Shown here: one piece after another, positions 37,539 through 46,329 of the stretch
How positions within the stretch are numbered: the first letter of the stretch is position 1
How the letters are laid out: the number at the start of each line of letters is the position of its first letter
Assembly: GCA_963665015.2 (NCBI GenBank)
Contig: CAXXSY010000003.1
Location: 1,240,001 to 1,304,000 of the forward strand
Direction of reading: 5' to 3'
DNA from: G963662655 sp963665015
GTDB lineage: Bacteria; Cloacimonadota; Cloacimonadia; Cloacimonadales; JAIOQZ01
Length of the DNA stretch: 64,000 nt
The notes under the pieces: model-generated
The model's database searches: none
The model's input: the letters and a program-made list of their open reading frames with translations, nothing else
What the model was told of the DNA's origin: nothing
Made by a program: the position numbers and the translations under genes

Positions 37539-38756
37539 CTAAGAAATTAGCTTTAGAAGCTTTTTCTTGAGCTTCTCAACCTTTCTTTTATCCAGCTTGA
37601 GCCGTTCGAGATACTCTTCGTCAAGCATGCTCTCGTTGCCGTCTCCTCGGGATGGATTGAGTTCGTAATCGAACGCGTTGGCGAGATGCACCGCCGTCAG
37701 GGGCGTTATCGTGTCGGTGTGAGAGGCGGACGGGACGTGGTGGTAGGCGATCGCCTCGATCACGGGCTGTTGCAGCCCCCAGATTCCCAGCAGATAAGCG
37801 CCTAATTCCGCGTGACTTGCATGGAACACCTCACGCTCTTTTACACGCAAGGGGACATCCTCTTCGATCGAGTCTTTCATAATGTTCTGGTAGGTTTCGG
37901 GCACTTCCGCGATCAGGATCAGTTTCCCGATATCGTGCATCATCCCCGCCATGTATGTATAGTCGAGCAGCTTGGAATCGAGACCGAGGATGTCGCCCAG
38001 TATCTTCGCATTGTTGGCCACATCCATGCTATGGTTCCACATCCGGTTCAGGATCAGGATACTCACTTTGCTCTCTTTGAATTTCTCGAACAGGTGTACT
38101 GAAAGGACAAGGCTGCGGATGATATCGAGCCCCAGCAGCGCCACCGCGCGTTCGACCGACTCGATATGCTTCGCCACGCCGAAGAAAGACGAATTGACGA
38201 TTTGTAGAATCTTCGCGCTCATGCCGATGTCCTTCGAGATGATTTCTCCGATCTCTTTCAACGACACGTCCGGATTCTGAAGCCTTGTCATGATTTCGTT
38301 GTAGATGACCGGCAGGCTCGGGATGGTCTTGAGCTGCGTCGCCAGACGCGTGAGGCGTGGTTCTCTCAAGAGCTTTCGGAGGGAAAGACTGCGCTGGATG
38401 GCCGCCTTGATATCATCGACGTTGCAGGGCTTGCTGAGGTACTGGTGCGCGGTCTTGGTCGTCTGCATGATGACTTCCTGATCGCTGTAGCCGGAGAGGA
38501 CGAGTCGGATCATCTCGGGATACTTGTCCCGGACGATATTCAGCAGGTCCTGACCGCTGGTTCCCGGCATGCGCATGTCGGTCACGATCACGTCGAATTT
38601 CGTTTCCATCATCATCTTTTTCGCCTCGTAGCCTCCGATCGCAAAAGCCATGTCCCATTCTTTGCGCATGGTGTGAAGCTTGCGGCGGATGCCGTCCAGA
38701 ATCTTGCGTTCGTCATCGACAAAGAGTATTTTTAAATTATTGTCATTCGTGTCCAT
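37539..38756 (-). CDS. Receiver-HDOD output protein
   Basis: A 405-residue response regulator: REC (about 8-125, phospho-Asp60 in VIVTDMRMP, Lys in YLSKPC) joined to an HDOD domain (about 140-335, from TIPSLPVIYNEIM). It retains MHDIGK near 272, which many HDOD domains lose. HDOD-REC proteins often act in stress, motility or c-di-GMP-linked control, but the biochemical output is not known. The C-terminal 50 residues are charged and helical. It sits between two REC-PAS kinases, with gaps of 10 and 3 nt. Confidence 0.88.
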   Translation of the reverse strand: MDTNDNNLKILFVDDERKILDGIRRKLHTMRKEWDMAFAIGGYEAKKMMMETKFDVIVTDMRMPGTSGQDLLNIVRDKYPEMIRLVLSGYSDQEVIMQTTKTAHQYLSKPCNVDDIKAAIQRSLSLRKLLREPRLTRLATQLKTIPSLPVIYNEIMTRLQNPDVSLKEIGEIISKDIGMSAKILQIVNSSFFGVAKHIESVERAVALLGLDIIRSLVLSVHLFEKFKESKVSILILNRMWNHSMDVANNAKILGDILGLDSKLLDYTYMAGMMHDIGKLILIAEVPETYQNIMKDSIEEDVPLRVKEREVFHASHAELGAYLLGIWGLQQPVIEAIAYHHVPSASHTDTITPLTAVHLANAFDYELNPSRGDGNESMLDEEYLERLKLDKRKVEKLKKKLLKLIS

Positions 38757-38759
38757 TGC

Positions 38760-40361
38760 TTATATCCTTTTCAGGCTGTCTGGAGCTATGGGAATTCTTA
38801 TCGTAAACGTCGTACCTTCACCTTGCCTGGTTTCGAAAGAGATCGAACCCTTATGTTTATCGACGATGACCGAGTGGCTGATAAAAAGCCCCTGCCCGGT
38901 ACCTTTGCCAACGTCCTTTGTCGTGAAGAACGGATCGAAAATCCTGTTCTGAACTTTCAGTGGTATGCCGTTTCCGGTATCGGAAAACCTGATTTCGGCG
39001 ATATCCCCATCTTTTCTCGTGCTGATTGTTATACGTCCCATTTCTTGTCGGTTATCGCCCAGTTTTTCCTGAATCGAATGGGCGGAATTGATGATCAGGT
39101 TGAGGAAAACTTGATTCAGCTCGCCTGGATGGCAGTAAACTGCGGGTAAGTTCTCATCGAAATCCAGTTCGAGCTCGGAAACGTACTTCCATTCGTTACG
39201 GGCCACGATTGATGTGTTTCTGATCGCTTCGGCCAAATCGACCGGAACCATATTGGCTTGAGTCGGAAAGGAAAATTCTTTCATGGCTTTAACGATCGTG
39301 GATATCTTCTGCAATCCTTCGAGGTTCTGTTCGAGCGCGTAGGGTATCTCCTCGAGCAGAAATTCGGAATCGGCTTCTTCCTTCATGGCTTGCAACTCCT
39401 CATACTGCTCATTGCTTTCATTCTTTTCGGAACACGAGGACAGTGCTTTCTCGCAGGTAATCAGTATTTTCGAGATTGTCTCGATCGATTCTTTGAGAAA
39501 TTCCGTGTTGTCCGTCACGAACTGCACCGGCGTGTTGATCTCATGAGCGATACCGGCAGCGAGCTGACCGATTGACTCGAGCTTCTGTGAATGCATGAGC
39601 TGCGACTCGATGAATTTCTGCTCGGTCACATCGCTGGCAATGATGAGGAATCCCCTTTTATTGATAGAGCTTCCGACATATGGGTTGATGGAGATATTCA
39701 GGAAATGCTCTCGTTCCTCTGGATCGATATACTCGAAATCTTTCATCTGCACTACTTCATCCGTAAGAATACAGCGCTCCACATTCTCGCTGATTTTAAT
39801 CCAGTCCCAATCAATATGCAACGACGAAAAATTCTGGTTCAGCGCATCGTCTTCGGGGATTCCGAAAATCTCGGCTGCGACATGATTCCAGTGCATGACG
39901 AGATTGTCCTCGTTCACGCTGATCAGAATCGAGTTGATCGATGCGATCAGTTGTTCGTTCGCCTTGAACTGATTTTCTATCCTATGTTGCATTTCGATGA
40001 GGCGCATGCCGCTGATGAGCCTGCCCCTCAGTTCCGAAACGTCAAACGGCTTGCGAATGAAATCGCTGGCTCCTGCCTCGAGCGCTTTGACAAGGCTGTC
40101 TTTATCGCCTTTGGCCGTGACGATGATCAGGTAAAACGGAATGGTCGGATGTTGTATCCTGATTGCTTTGCACGCATCGATCCCATTCATGCCCGGCATG
40201 TTCCAGTCCAGCGTTACAAGCATTGGGGGATTGGGCTTATTGAGCTCTCGAAGTACTTCGAGTCCGTTCTGCACGATGATCGGTTCAAGATCAAGCATTT
40301 GCATTACGGATTTCAGTACTTGTTGTATTATGACATCATCGTCGGCAATGAGTGCTTTCAT
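38760..40361 (-). CDS. Soluble REC-PAS histidine kinase
   Basis: A 533-residue cytoplasmic kinase: REC (phospho-Asp in LVTLDWNMPGMNG, Lys in FIRKPF), one PAS domain (about 140-255), H box near 273 (AAGIAHEINTPVQFV), N box NLIINSAHSI, DTGNGIP and GTGQGLFISHSVI. It is a shorter relative of the kinase at 35204-37528. GGAG lies 6 nt before the ATG. The receiver gives it an upstream phosphate donor. Confidence 0.9.
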   Translation of the reverse strand: MKALIADDDVIIQQVLKSVMQMLDLEPIIVQNGLEVLRELNKPNPPMLVTLDWNMPGMNGIDACKAIRIQHPTIPFYLIIVTAKGDKDSLVKALEAGASDFIRKPFDVSELRGRLISGMRLIEMQHRIENQFKANEQLIASINSILISVNEDNLVMHWNHVAAEIFGIPEDDALNQNFSSLHIDWDWIKISENVERCILTDEVVQMKDFEYIDPEEREHFLNISINPYVGSSINKRGFLIIASDVTEQKFIESQLMHSQKLESIGQLAAGIAHEINTPVQFVTDNTEFLKESIETISKILITCEKALSSCSEKNESNEQYEELQAMKEEADSEFLLEEIPYALEQNLEGLQKISTIVKAMKEFSFPTQANMVPVDLAEAIRNTSIVARNEWKYVSELELDFDENLPAVYCHPGELNQVFLNLIINSAHSIQEKLGDNRQEMGRITISTRKDGDIAEIRFSDTGNGIPLKVQNRIFDPFFTTKDVGKGTGQGLFISHSVIVDKHKGSISFETRQGEGTTFTIRIPIAPDSLKRI

Positions 40362-40370
40362 GTTGCTCTC

Positions 40371-41498
40371 CTACAGGGATTCGATGACTCGAATAGGCTG
40401 CTTGACACCAATTCCTTCGGCAAAGGACTTCAGGAGCTCGATGACGGTAAACGTAACCTCCTTGCCTTTCCTGACCAGAACGAGACCGTTCGCGGCCGTT
40501 ACGTTCTGATCGAAGACCATGTGCGTGTGGAGTTCGGTAATTTTGACCATTCTCAAGCGTGTATTGGTTTTCTCGACATGAATCGTTTTCAGCGCTTGAA
40601 GAATGTCGGGATTATATGTGTCCGCTTTTCTTTCCATGAAATGAATCGCTTCCGACTGATGCAGCCCTTGATATATCAACGAGTCGAAATCGATGGCGAC
40701 CTTCAGTAACTGTGCTCCGACCACAAAGGGAGTCGTTCGTGTGTTGTCGGGAAACTCGCTGTGTTTGCGCAGTTGTCCCGATATCATGTAGGCGACCGCT
40801 TCGAGTCGGGGGATGTTCGCGATCATTTTCTTGGCGACTTTCGGATGCTGGCCAAAGAGCTCGCATTCCGCTTCGGTCAACCTCTCGCCGGAGTAATATT
40901 TATCCACGATCTCGGGCGGAAGAGTGATGCAACCGACCTGAGACAACATCGCGGCGAGGTCGTATTTCCATTCGTCTTCCAGTTTCATCGCCGATGTCAA
41001 CTCCCGAACGTAGCGCTGAATTCGTGTTGTCTTTCCCGAGGCCACCGGACTGACGAGCGACAGAATTTCCGTCAGCACCTTCACGCTGCCGCGAAGCGTC
41101 TTGCCGAGGAGCTCCTTCTCTGCGGTGATCAGGCCGTATTGCTCGATGGCGGCTTTCACTGCGTTGAAGAGCACTGCCGGAGGACAGGGCTTGGTGAGAA
41201 ACCGGAAGATGTGACCCTCGTTGACCGCGTTCATGGCGATCGAGATATCCGCCTGCCCGGTTAGCATCATCCGCACAGTATCCGGAGAGCGCTTCTTCAC
41301 TTCGGCAAGGAGCTGGATTCCGTTCATGCCCGGCATCATCTGGTCGGCAACAATGACGGCGTATTCCTTTTCCGAGATCGCTTCCAGAGCTGCCTGACCG
41401 CTGTTGACGCAATCGAACGCCAGTTTCTTCCTGAGCGTTCGGCGGAACGAATCGAGAATATTCTGTTCATCATCAACAAACAACACGTATTCATTCAT
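40371..41498 (-). CDS. Receiver with degenerate HD-GYP domain
   Basis: A 375-residue RpfG-like response regulator. I prefer the ATG at 41498 (GAGG 8 nt upstream) over that at 41516, which has no Shine-Dalgarno. The REC domain has phospho-Asp52 in VIVADQMMPGMNG. The output domain aligns with HD-GYP in layout (LAAMLSQVGCITLPPEIVDK, then HPKVAKKMI), but the metal-binding HD of HDIGK is gone (LSQVGC) and no GYP is seen. It probably senses or scaffolds rather than cleaves c-di-GMP. The last 70 residues hold a small beta domain (NGLVLVRKGKEVT) also seen after other REC-HD proteins. Confidence 0.82.
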   Translation of the reverse strand: MNEYVLFVDDEQNILDSFRRTLRKKLAFDCVNSGQAALEAISEKEYAVIVADQMMPGMNGIQLLAEVKKRSPDTVRMMLTGQADISIAMNAVNEGHIFRFLTKPCPPAVLFNAVKAAIEQYGLITAEKELLGKTLRGSVKVLTEILSLVSPVASGKTTRIQRYVRELTSAMKLEDEWKYDLAAMLSQVGCITLPPEIVDKYYSGERLTEAECELFGQHPKVAKKMIANIPRLEAVAYMISGQLRKHSEFPDNTRTTPFVVGAQLLKVAIDFDSLIYQGLHQSEAIHFMERKADTYNPDILQALKTIHVEKTNTRLRMVKITELHTHMVFDQNVTAANGLVLVRKGKEVTFTVIELLKSFAEGIGVKQPIRVIESL

Positions 41499-41512
41499 AT
41501 CTGCTTCCTCAT

Positions 41513-42124
41513 TCAATGCACATAGTCGCGCATCTGTTCAAGCTCTTCATAAAGCTTCTTGACGCAATCGGGACAAACGCAGTGTGAGAACCGGAATCCG
41601 AATTTCCGGGAGAGATAGAGCTCGAATCGTTCCCATTGAACTTCGCCTTCTTTGCTCTCTCCGACATCCTTGATCCGATTGCAGTAGGAGCATGTCGAGA
41701 TCGTCTGTCCTAAATCTTCGCGGAGCTTCGATTCGGCTGAGATTTCGCTATTCAGGTGATACTGCTCCGCCGCCAGATCGAGAACCTCGATCAGCTTCTT
41801 GGCGGGGAAGGGCTTGGACAGGAATCGGAATACACTACCCTCGTTCACCGCCCGAACGGATTGCGAGAAGTCGGAACTTCCGGAGAGCATGATTCGTACG
41901 GTGTCGGGCGTGATGGCTTTGGCTTCAATGAGGAAGTCGATACCGTCCATACCCGGCATATTCAGGTCGGCGACAACTACGGAGAACCCCGGATTCTCCT
42001 TCAGAGCAGTCAGTCCCTGAGAAGCGCTCAGGGCGGTTTCGACCTCGAAATTGCGCCGTAGTTGCCTTGAGAGGGAGTCGAGAAGGTTTTGGTCATCATC
42101 CACTAAAAGAATTCGTTCTTTCAT
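41513..42124 (-). CDS. Receiver with C-terminal CxxC / CxCPDC motif
   Basis: A 203-residue response regulator. GGAG lies 6 nt before the ATG at 42124, so the open frame further upstream is not used. The REC domain has phospho-Asp53 in VVVADLNMPGMDG and Lys in FLSKPF. After a short helix comes TCSYCNRIKD, then W-E-R-F-E-LYLSRKFGFRFSHCVCPDC. This C-terminal block is a recurrent extension of receiver and PAS proteins and probably binds zinc with four Cys. First gene of the minus-strand island; the next gene starts 14 nt after its stop. Confidence 0.87.
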   Translation of the reverse strand: MKERILLVDDDQNLLDSLSRQLRRNFEVETALSASQGLTALKENPGFSVVVADLNMPGMDGIDFLIEAKAITPDTVRIMLSGSSDFSQSVRAVNEGSVFRFLSKPFPAKKLIEVLDLAAEQYHLNSEISAESKLREDLGQTISTCSYCNRIKDVGESKEGEVQWERFELYLSRKFGFRFSHCVCPDCVKKLYEELEQMRDYVH

Positions 42125-42513
42125 GAAATACTCCATTAAAGCGGTTGCCTCCATTGTTGGTCGGAAAAAGATCAATGCGAAAAAATCCTCTTTGAGTCGG
42201 GTCCGGGTTGTCTGCGGATTTGAGTATGCTGAATCACCTGTTGATTGCTACCTTGTTACTCAATAATCGCAGAATCCATGAACCTTTGATTCTCAAAACT
42301 CTTTTAAAAATTACTATCGATAAGGTTTCGCGTCAACAAGAAAGTAAATTATCGGCTTGTCTCGAACCAATCATCGAAAATCGTCAGGTGAGGGCGCGTT
42401 CGTTTTTTCTGCGGTAAAGTTTTTCTTGCAATTTTCTGAATGCTATGTACATTTTCGAATTTTAAGGGAAATAACGTTAAAGCAGTGCTATATTCCAACC
42501 AGGGGGAGAGACA
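42125..42513. other. Divergent intergenic region, 389 bp
   Basis: It separates the first gene of the minus-strand signalling island from the plus-strand binding-protein/kinase pair, so it should carry both promoters. On the plus strand I see an extended -10 at 42486-42494. On the minus strand I find no site that fits sigma-70 or sigma-54 well. The region is AT-rich near 42285-42355 and has no convincing coding. Confidence 0.5.
42486..42494 (+). promoter_or_regulatory. Extended -10 before the binding-protein gene
   Basis: TGCTATATT is an extended -10 (TGn plus TATAAT-like). The transcript would start about 13 nt before the ATG at 42514, leaving just enough room for GGGGGAG. No -35 fits. A similar TGCTATAAC lies before the glycan locus at 46191. 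Confidence 0.3.
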
Positions 42514-43674
42514 ATGAGAAGGTCGATTTTACTTGCTGTGATCCTCATCATGACGGCGTGCCTGTTCAGCGAAGCATCGAGTAAGCCCGATACCGGGAAA
42601 TCGGGAAAACGCATGAGAATCGGTTTGTACGAAGGTGGAGATTATACCGATTACCGTATGAACTTCCTTGGGATTCTGGCAGGCTTGAAGAATCTTGGCT
42701 GGATTGATTACGATACGATACCCGAGAATCTTCAGAATGAAGATATGAAAACAATCTGGTTATGGGTGGGCAATGCGGTGCATAGCGATTATCTTGTTTT
42801 CTCTGAAGGTGCTTTCTGGGATGCGAATTGGGAGCAGGACAAGAGAGAAAAACTGCTTGAAGAAATTCTGGAACGACTGAACAGCGAAGAACGCGAGATC
42901 GATCTCATGTTTGCTGCCGGAACCTGGGCGGGTCAGGACCTCGTCAGTGACCGGCATGAAACGCCGGTCGTCGTTTTCAGCACTTCCGATCCTGTCCAAT
43001 CCGGTATTATTCCTTCTCACGACAGCAATCGTTACGACCATACATTTGTCGTCAGCTTTCCGTACCGTTACCGGATGCAACTTCAGGTATTTCACGAAAT
43101 CGTAGGTTTCAAGCGTTTGGGCGTTGTCTATGAGGACACGGAAACGGGAAGAAGCTATGCGGCACTGGACACGATTTATGAAATGGAGAATGAGTTCGGG
43201 TTCGACTTGATCGAGGAACATTGCGTACAGGATCGACCGGATCGAGACCAGACCTTGAGGGATTTGATCGAATGCCATAAACGCCTGGCGCCGCGCATCG
43301 ACGCGATGTATCTATCGGAGTTCGAAACGGTGGAGCCAGCCAATATGGATGTACTGCTGGCGCCTTTTTTCGAACACAAAATCCCGACCTTTTCACAATC
43401 CGGAGTCGAATGCGTGCCGTACGGTGTGTTGATGAGTATCGGTATCGAGGATTTTACCTTTGTCGGACGTTTCATCGCTGAGGCGTTGGGACGAATTCTA
43501 AACGGCGCGATTCCGGGTGAACAGGAGAATCGTTTCTATTCGCCACCGCGTCTATCGATAAATCTGGAGACAGCGCGACGCATAGGGTTCGACGTTCCCA
43601 CCAGCGTATTGGAGATGTCCGACAATGTATATAATGAAATTATTTATTGGAGTGATCGAGAGGACGGTGAATGA
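42514..43674 (+). CDS. Periplasmic binding protein (ABC_sub_bind-like), partner of the downstream kinase
   Basis: A 386-residue exported protein with signal peptide MRRSILLAVILIMTACLFSEA. The two-lobe periplasmic-binding fold is suggested by IDLMFAAGTWAGQDLVSD, TPVVVFSTSDPV, KRLGVVYEDTETG and MSIGIEDFTFVGRFIAEAL, close to the ABC_sub_bind family. A Cys at the end of the signal (MTAC) could form a lipobox. No transporter permease or ATPase follows; its stop overlaps by 4 bp (ATGA) the start of a membrane hybrid kinase, so it probably delivers a ligand signal to that kinase. Confidence 0.83.
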   Translation: MRRSILLAVILIMTACLFSEASSKPDTGKSGKRMRIGLYEGGDYTDYRMNFLGILAGLKNLGWIDYDTIPENLQNEDMKTIWLWVGNAVHSDYLVFSEGAFWDANWEQDKREKLLEEILERLNSEEREIDLMFAAGTWAGQDLVSDRHETPVVVFSTSDPVQSGIIPSHDSNRYDHTFVVSFPYRYRMQLQVFHEIVGFKRLGVVYEDTETGRSYAALDTIYEMENEFGFDLIEEHCVQDRPDRDQTLRDLIECHKRLAPRIDAMYLSEFETVEPANMDVLLAPFFEHKIPTFSQSGVECVPYGVLMSIGIEDFTFVGRFIAEALGRILNGAIPGEQENRFYSPPRLSINLETARRIGFDVPTSVLEMSDNVYNEIIYWSDREDGE

Positions 43675-45968
43675 AACTGCGTAATCGACTGCTTGTTTTC
43701 CATGCCATATCGCTCGTTATCATGACCATCGCATTGATCATCGTTGGATGGTTCGGAATTCAGCATGTCATCAAGAGCCAGTACGAACGCGAGATGATCC
43801 AGGAGCTGAATCGTATCGTCCTGCGGGCGCAGCGGGTCACAACGACACTGGACAAGTGGGGGATCGAGGATCGGGATTTTCTGAACAGAAGGCAGCAGGA
43901 GTATGTCGGGCACTACGCCGAATACCGGTACGGTGAAACGGGTGGAATGAACTTTGTTCCGTCCGATCCCGCGATTGACGTATCGAGGGTGAACCTGCTC
44001 GATATACACGACACCGTCATCAAGCAGATGCGAAATCGGAAGAGTGGTTACATGTGGCTGGAATCCGGTGGAGATAGACATTACGTCGCGTATAAAATTT
44101 ACGAACCTTGGGACTGGGTCGTCGTTCTCTCGATCGGCCGCGAGGAGATGTTTGCCTACAGGAGCAGTTTCTTTCTGCTGGTTACCCTGATCGCGGCTTC
44201 CGTCATGATGATTACGCTGACGATCGGCGCTTTCCTGATCGGGCAGCTCGTTCGGCGGTTCGATGAGATGCTGTCGTCGGTGCATAAGATCGAGGAAGGA
44301 GATTTCAGCCCACGGATCGAGAATTTCGATACCGCTCCCGAGATTCTGAAGCTCCAGCATGGGATCAACGCCATGGCGGAATCGCTTCGAGAAAGGACCC
44401 TCGCCCGTGACAATGCCGAGAAAGCGCTGAAAGGTAGCCAGGAGAAATACCGGCAGTTGATCGAAACCAGCAACGACGTCATTTATCTCATGGAGAATAA
44501 CAAGTTCGAGATCGTGAACAAGAAGTTTACGGAGGTCACTGGTTATACGAAAGAGGAAGCCTGTGATCCGAATTTCAACTTCATGAAGATGATCGCGCCC
44601 TCGAGCCTGAAGGTTATGGAAGAGAGGAGAAAGCGCGTACTTCTGGGGATGCCGGTGTCCAGGACATATCCCATGACGGCCTTAAGCAAGGATGGGCGCG
44701 AGATCGATTTCGATGTGTCGGCTACGTATCTGGATACGGGAGAGGGTGTTGCGGTTCAGGCGATTCTGCGCGATGTCACCCAGCGCAATATCTCCGAACA
44801 GCAAAACCGGCAGAAGCAGAAGATGGAGGCGATCGGTACGCTCGCCGGCGGCATCGCGCACGATTTCAACAACATCCTTTCCGTCATTCTCGGGTACGCG
44901 GACCTGCTCAAGATGGAGATCGGGCACGATCCCGAAAACCTGGAGAGCCTGAAAGAGATCATCAATGCCGCGACCAAGGCGAGAGACCTCGTTAACCAGA
45001 TCATCTCCTTTACGCGGCGATCCGATCGCGAATTCAAGCCTGTCTGCGTGTATGATGTCGTGACGGACGCCATGAGCCTGATCAAGTCGCTGATCCCGGA
45101 GAACGTTCGGGTCGTAGTCGATCTCGAAACGAAGAGCCCGGTACTGGCCGACACCTCCAACATCCATCAGATCATGCTGAACCTGTGCCTGAACGCAGCC
45201 TTCGCGATGGAAAAAAGCGGCGGGTTTCTGACGATCCGACTCCACGAAATCGGCTATGACGATATCCCGGGTGTGGTGCGGGAAAAACTCGATGTCGGAG
45301 ACCACATACGAATCGAGGTGGAGGATACCGGGCATGGTATTCCGCCCGAAATCCTGAACCGGATATTCGATCCCTATTTCTCGACGAAACCCAAGGATCA
45401 GGGTTCGGGACTCGGTCTGGCTATCGTTCAGGGAATCGTTTCGACCCTCAACGGCGCGATCGAAGTGACAAGTGAAGTCGGCACCGGAACGAAATTTACC
45501 GTCTATCTGCCCGTGGTGAAAAAGGAAGGCGCGCTCGAGGGACGGTATGTCGAAGAGGAGAAGCTTTCCGAAGCGCCGCTTCGCATCATGTATGTTGATG
45601 ACGAAAACGCGATTGTCATGATGATCAAGAAAGCGCTCGCGACATTCGGGTACATCGTGTCAGGCTATTCCAACAGCAAGAAAGCGCTACAGGCAATCAT
45701 CGAAAACCCGGACCAATTCGACCTCGTCATCTCGGACCTCTCCATGCCCGAGGTCACCGGGCTCGATATCGCCCGCAAGGCACACGAGCTCAGACCGGAC
45801 CTCCCTATTATGATCTGCACCGGCTTCCATGAGCGGGGCGAAGACCTCGACATCGGGAAAAACGGTATCCGCACGGTGATAACCAAGCCGCTTTCATTGC
45901 GGGACCTGGTCGCCAAGATCGAAGAGGTGTTTGCCCCGGTATCCCGGATTGATGCCGAAGAAACCTGA
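43671..45968 (+). CDS. Membrane hybrid histidine kinase (Cache-HAMP-PAS-HisKA-HATPase-REC)
   Basis: A 765-residue sensor. TM1 (about 9-31), a periplasmic Cache domain (RKSGYMWLESGGDRHYVAYK, EPWDWVVVLSIGREEMF), TM2 (about 163-190), HAMP (about 190-245), PAS (about 260-375), the H box near 397 (GGIAHDFNNIL), ATP domain (DTGHGIPPEI, GSGLGLAIVQGIV) and C-terminal REC (LVISDLSMPEVTG). It is the only kinase here with membrane segments. It is translationally coupled to the periplasmic binding protein gene. No separate HPt or DNA-binding regulator follows, so the output partner lies elsewhere. Confidence 0.92.
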   Translation: MKLRNRLLVFHAISLVIMTIALIIVGWFGIQHVIKSQYEREMIQELNRIVLRAQRVTTTLDKWGIEDRDFLNRRQQEYVGHYAEYRYGETGGMNFVPSDPAIDVSRVNLLDIHDTVIKQMRNRKSGYMWLESGGDRHYVAYKIYEPWDWVVVLSIGREEMFAYRSSFFLLVTLIAASVMMITLTIGAFLIGQLVRRFDEMLSSVHKIEEGDFSPRIENFDTAPEILKLQHGINAMAESLRERTLARDNAEKALKGSQEKYRQLIETSNDVIYLMENNKFEIVNKKFTEVTGYTKEEACDPNFNFMKMIAPSSLKVMEERRKRVLLGMPVSRTYPMTALSKDGREIDFDVSATYLDTGEGVAVQAILRDVTQRNISEQQNRQKQKMEAIGTLAGGIAHDFNNILSVILGYADLLKMEIGHDPENLESLKEIINAATKARDLVNQIISFTRRSDREFKPVCVYDVVTDAMSLIKSLIPENVRVVVDLETKSPVLADTSNIHQIMLNLCLNAAFAMEKSGGFLTIRLHEIGYDDIPGVVREKLDVGDHIRIEVEDTGHGIPPEILNRIFDPYFSTKPKDQGSGLGLAIVQGIVSTLNGAIEVTSEVGTGTKFTVYLPVVKKEGALEGRYVEEEKLSEAPLRIMYVDDENAIVMMIKKALATFGYIVSGYSNSKKALQAIIENPDQFDLVISDLSMPEVTGLDIARKAHELRPDLPIMICTGFHERGEDLDIGKNGIRTVITKPLSLRDLVAKIEEVFAPVSRIDAEET

Positions 45969-46100
45969 CGGAAATATTTTCCCGTGAAAACACTCGCATG
46001 GATCTACCCCGCGATCCACGAAAAGCGTTCGCATTCTCTAATTGCTTGATTATCAACAAGTAAGACCACTCGTTTCCCTTATTCTTCTCCGACTGTCCGT

Positions 46101-46117
46101 TTGGCACGATCCTTTCA
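46101..46117 (+). promoter_or_regulatory. Near-consensus sigma-54 promoter of the glycan locus
   Basis: TTGGCACGATCCTTTCA matches YTGGCACGRNNNTTGCW at every position except the G of the -12 GC, which is T. The GG (46103-46104) and the TC replacing GC (46115-46116) are 12 bp apart, as required. The single mismatch is at an important base, so activity is uncertain. The transcript would start near 46128, about 200 nt before the chosen start codon. Confidence 0.45.
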
Positions 46118-46190
46118 TTAGAATGATGTGAGAAATAATGTGATGATCGCGTGATTCGGCTCAATTATGACCGGCAACGTGAATTTGGAA

Positions 46191-46199
46191 TGCTATAAC
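46191..46199 (+). promoter_or_regulatory. Extended -10 promoter candidate of the glycan locus
   Basis: TGCTATAAC is an extended -10 box (TGn then TATAAC, 5 of 6). No -35 box lies at the expected distance. It sits about 130 nt before the start at 46330 and could give basal transcription. Confidence 0.35.
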
Positions 46200-46329
46200 A
46201 TAAATCAAGGGAATGAGTTATGACAATGTCACAGGGACGTGGCCCGCGAAGAATCGATTGGGTGGACAATTCCGGTCCACTGACGCGTACGTGCCATTTT
46301 TTCCGTATGACATCGATTCGGAGGTCTTC

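Larger units (their letters stand above)
45969..46329. other. Leader region of the glycan locus, 361 bp
   Basis: There is no convincing gene. It holds a near-consensus sigma-54 site (46101-46117), an extended -10 (46191-46199) and a long 5' leader. An in-frame ATG at 46213 would extend the next protein by 39 residues but has AAGG only 2 nt upstream. Confidence 0.55.

Noticed and set aside
40371..41498. Functional c-di-GMP phosphodiesterase
   Set aside because: The HD and GYP signatures are missing, so the catalytic function cannot be supported.
42208..42417. 69-residue open frame in the divergent intergenic region
   Set aside because: TTG start, no Shine-Dalgarno and no family features; it lies where promoters are expected.
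46213..46329. 39-residue N-terminal extension of the TPR-GT2 protein
   Set aside because: AAGG is only 2 nt from the upstream ATG, whereas GGAGG lies 5 nt before the ATG at 46330, and the extension has no TPR character.
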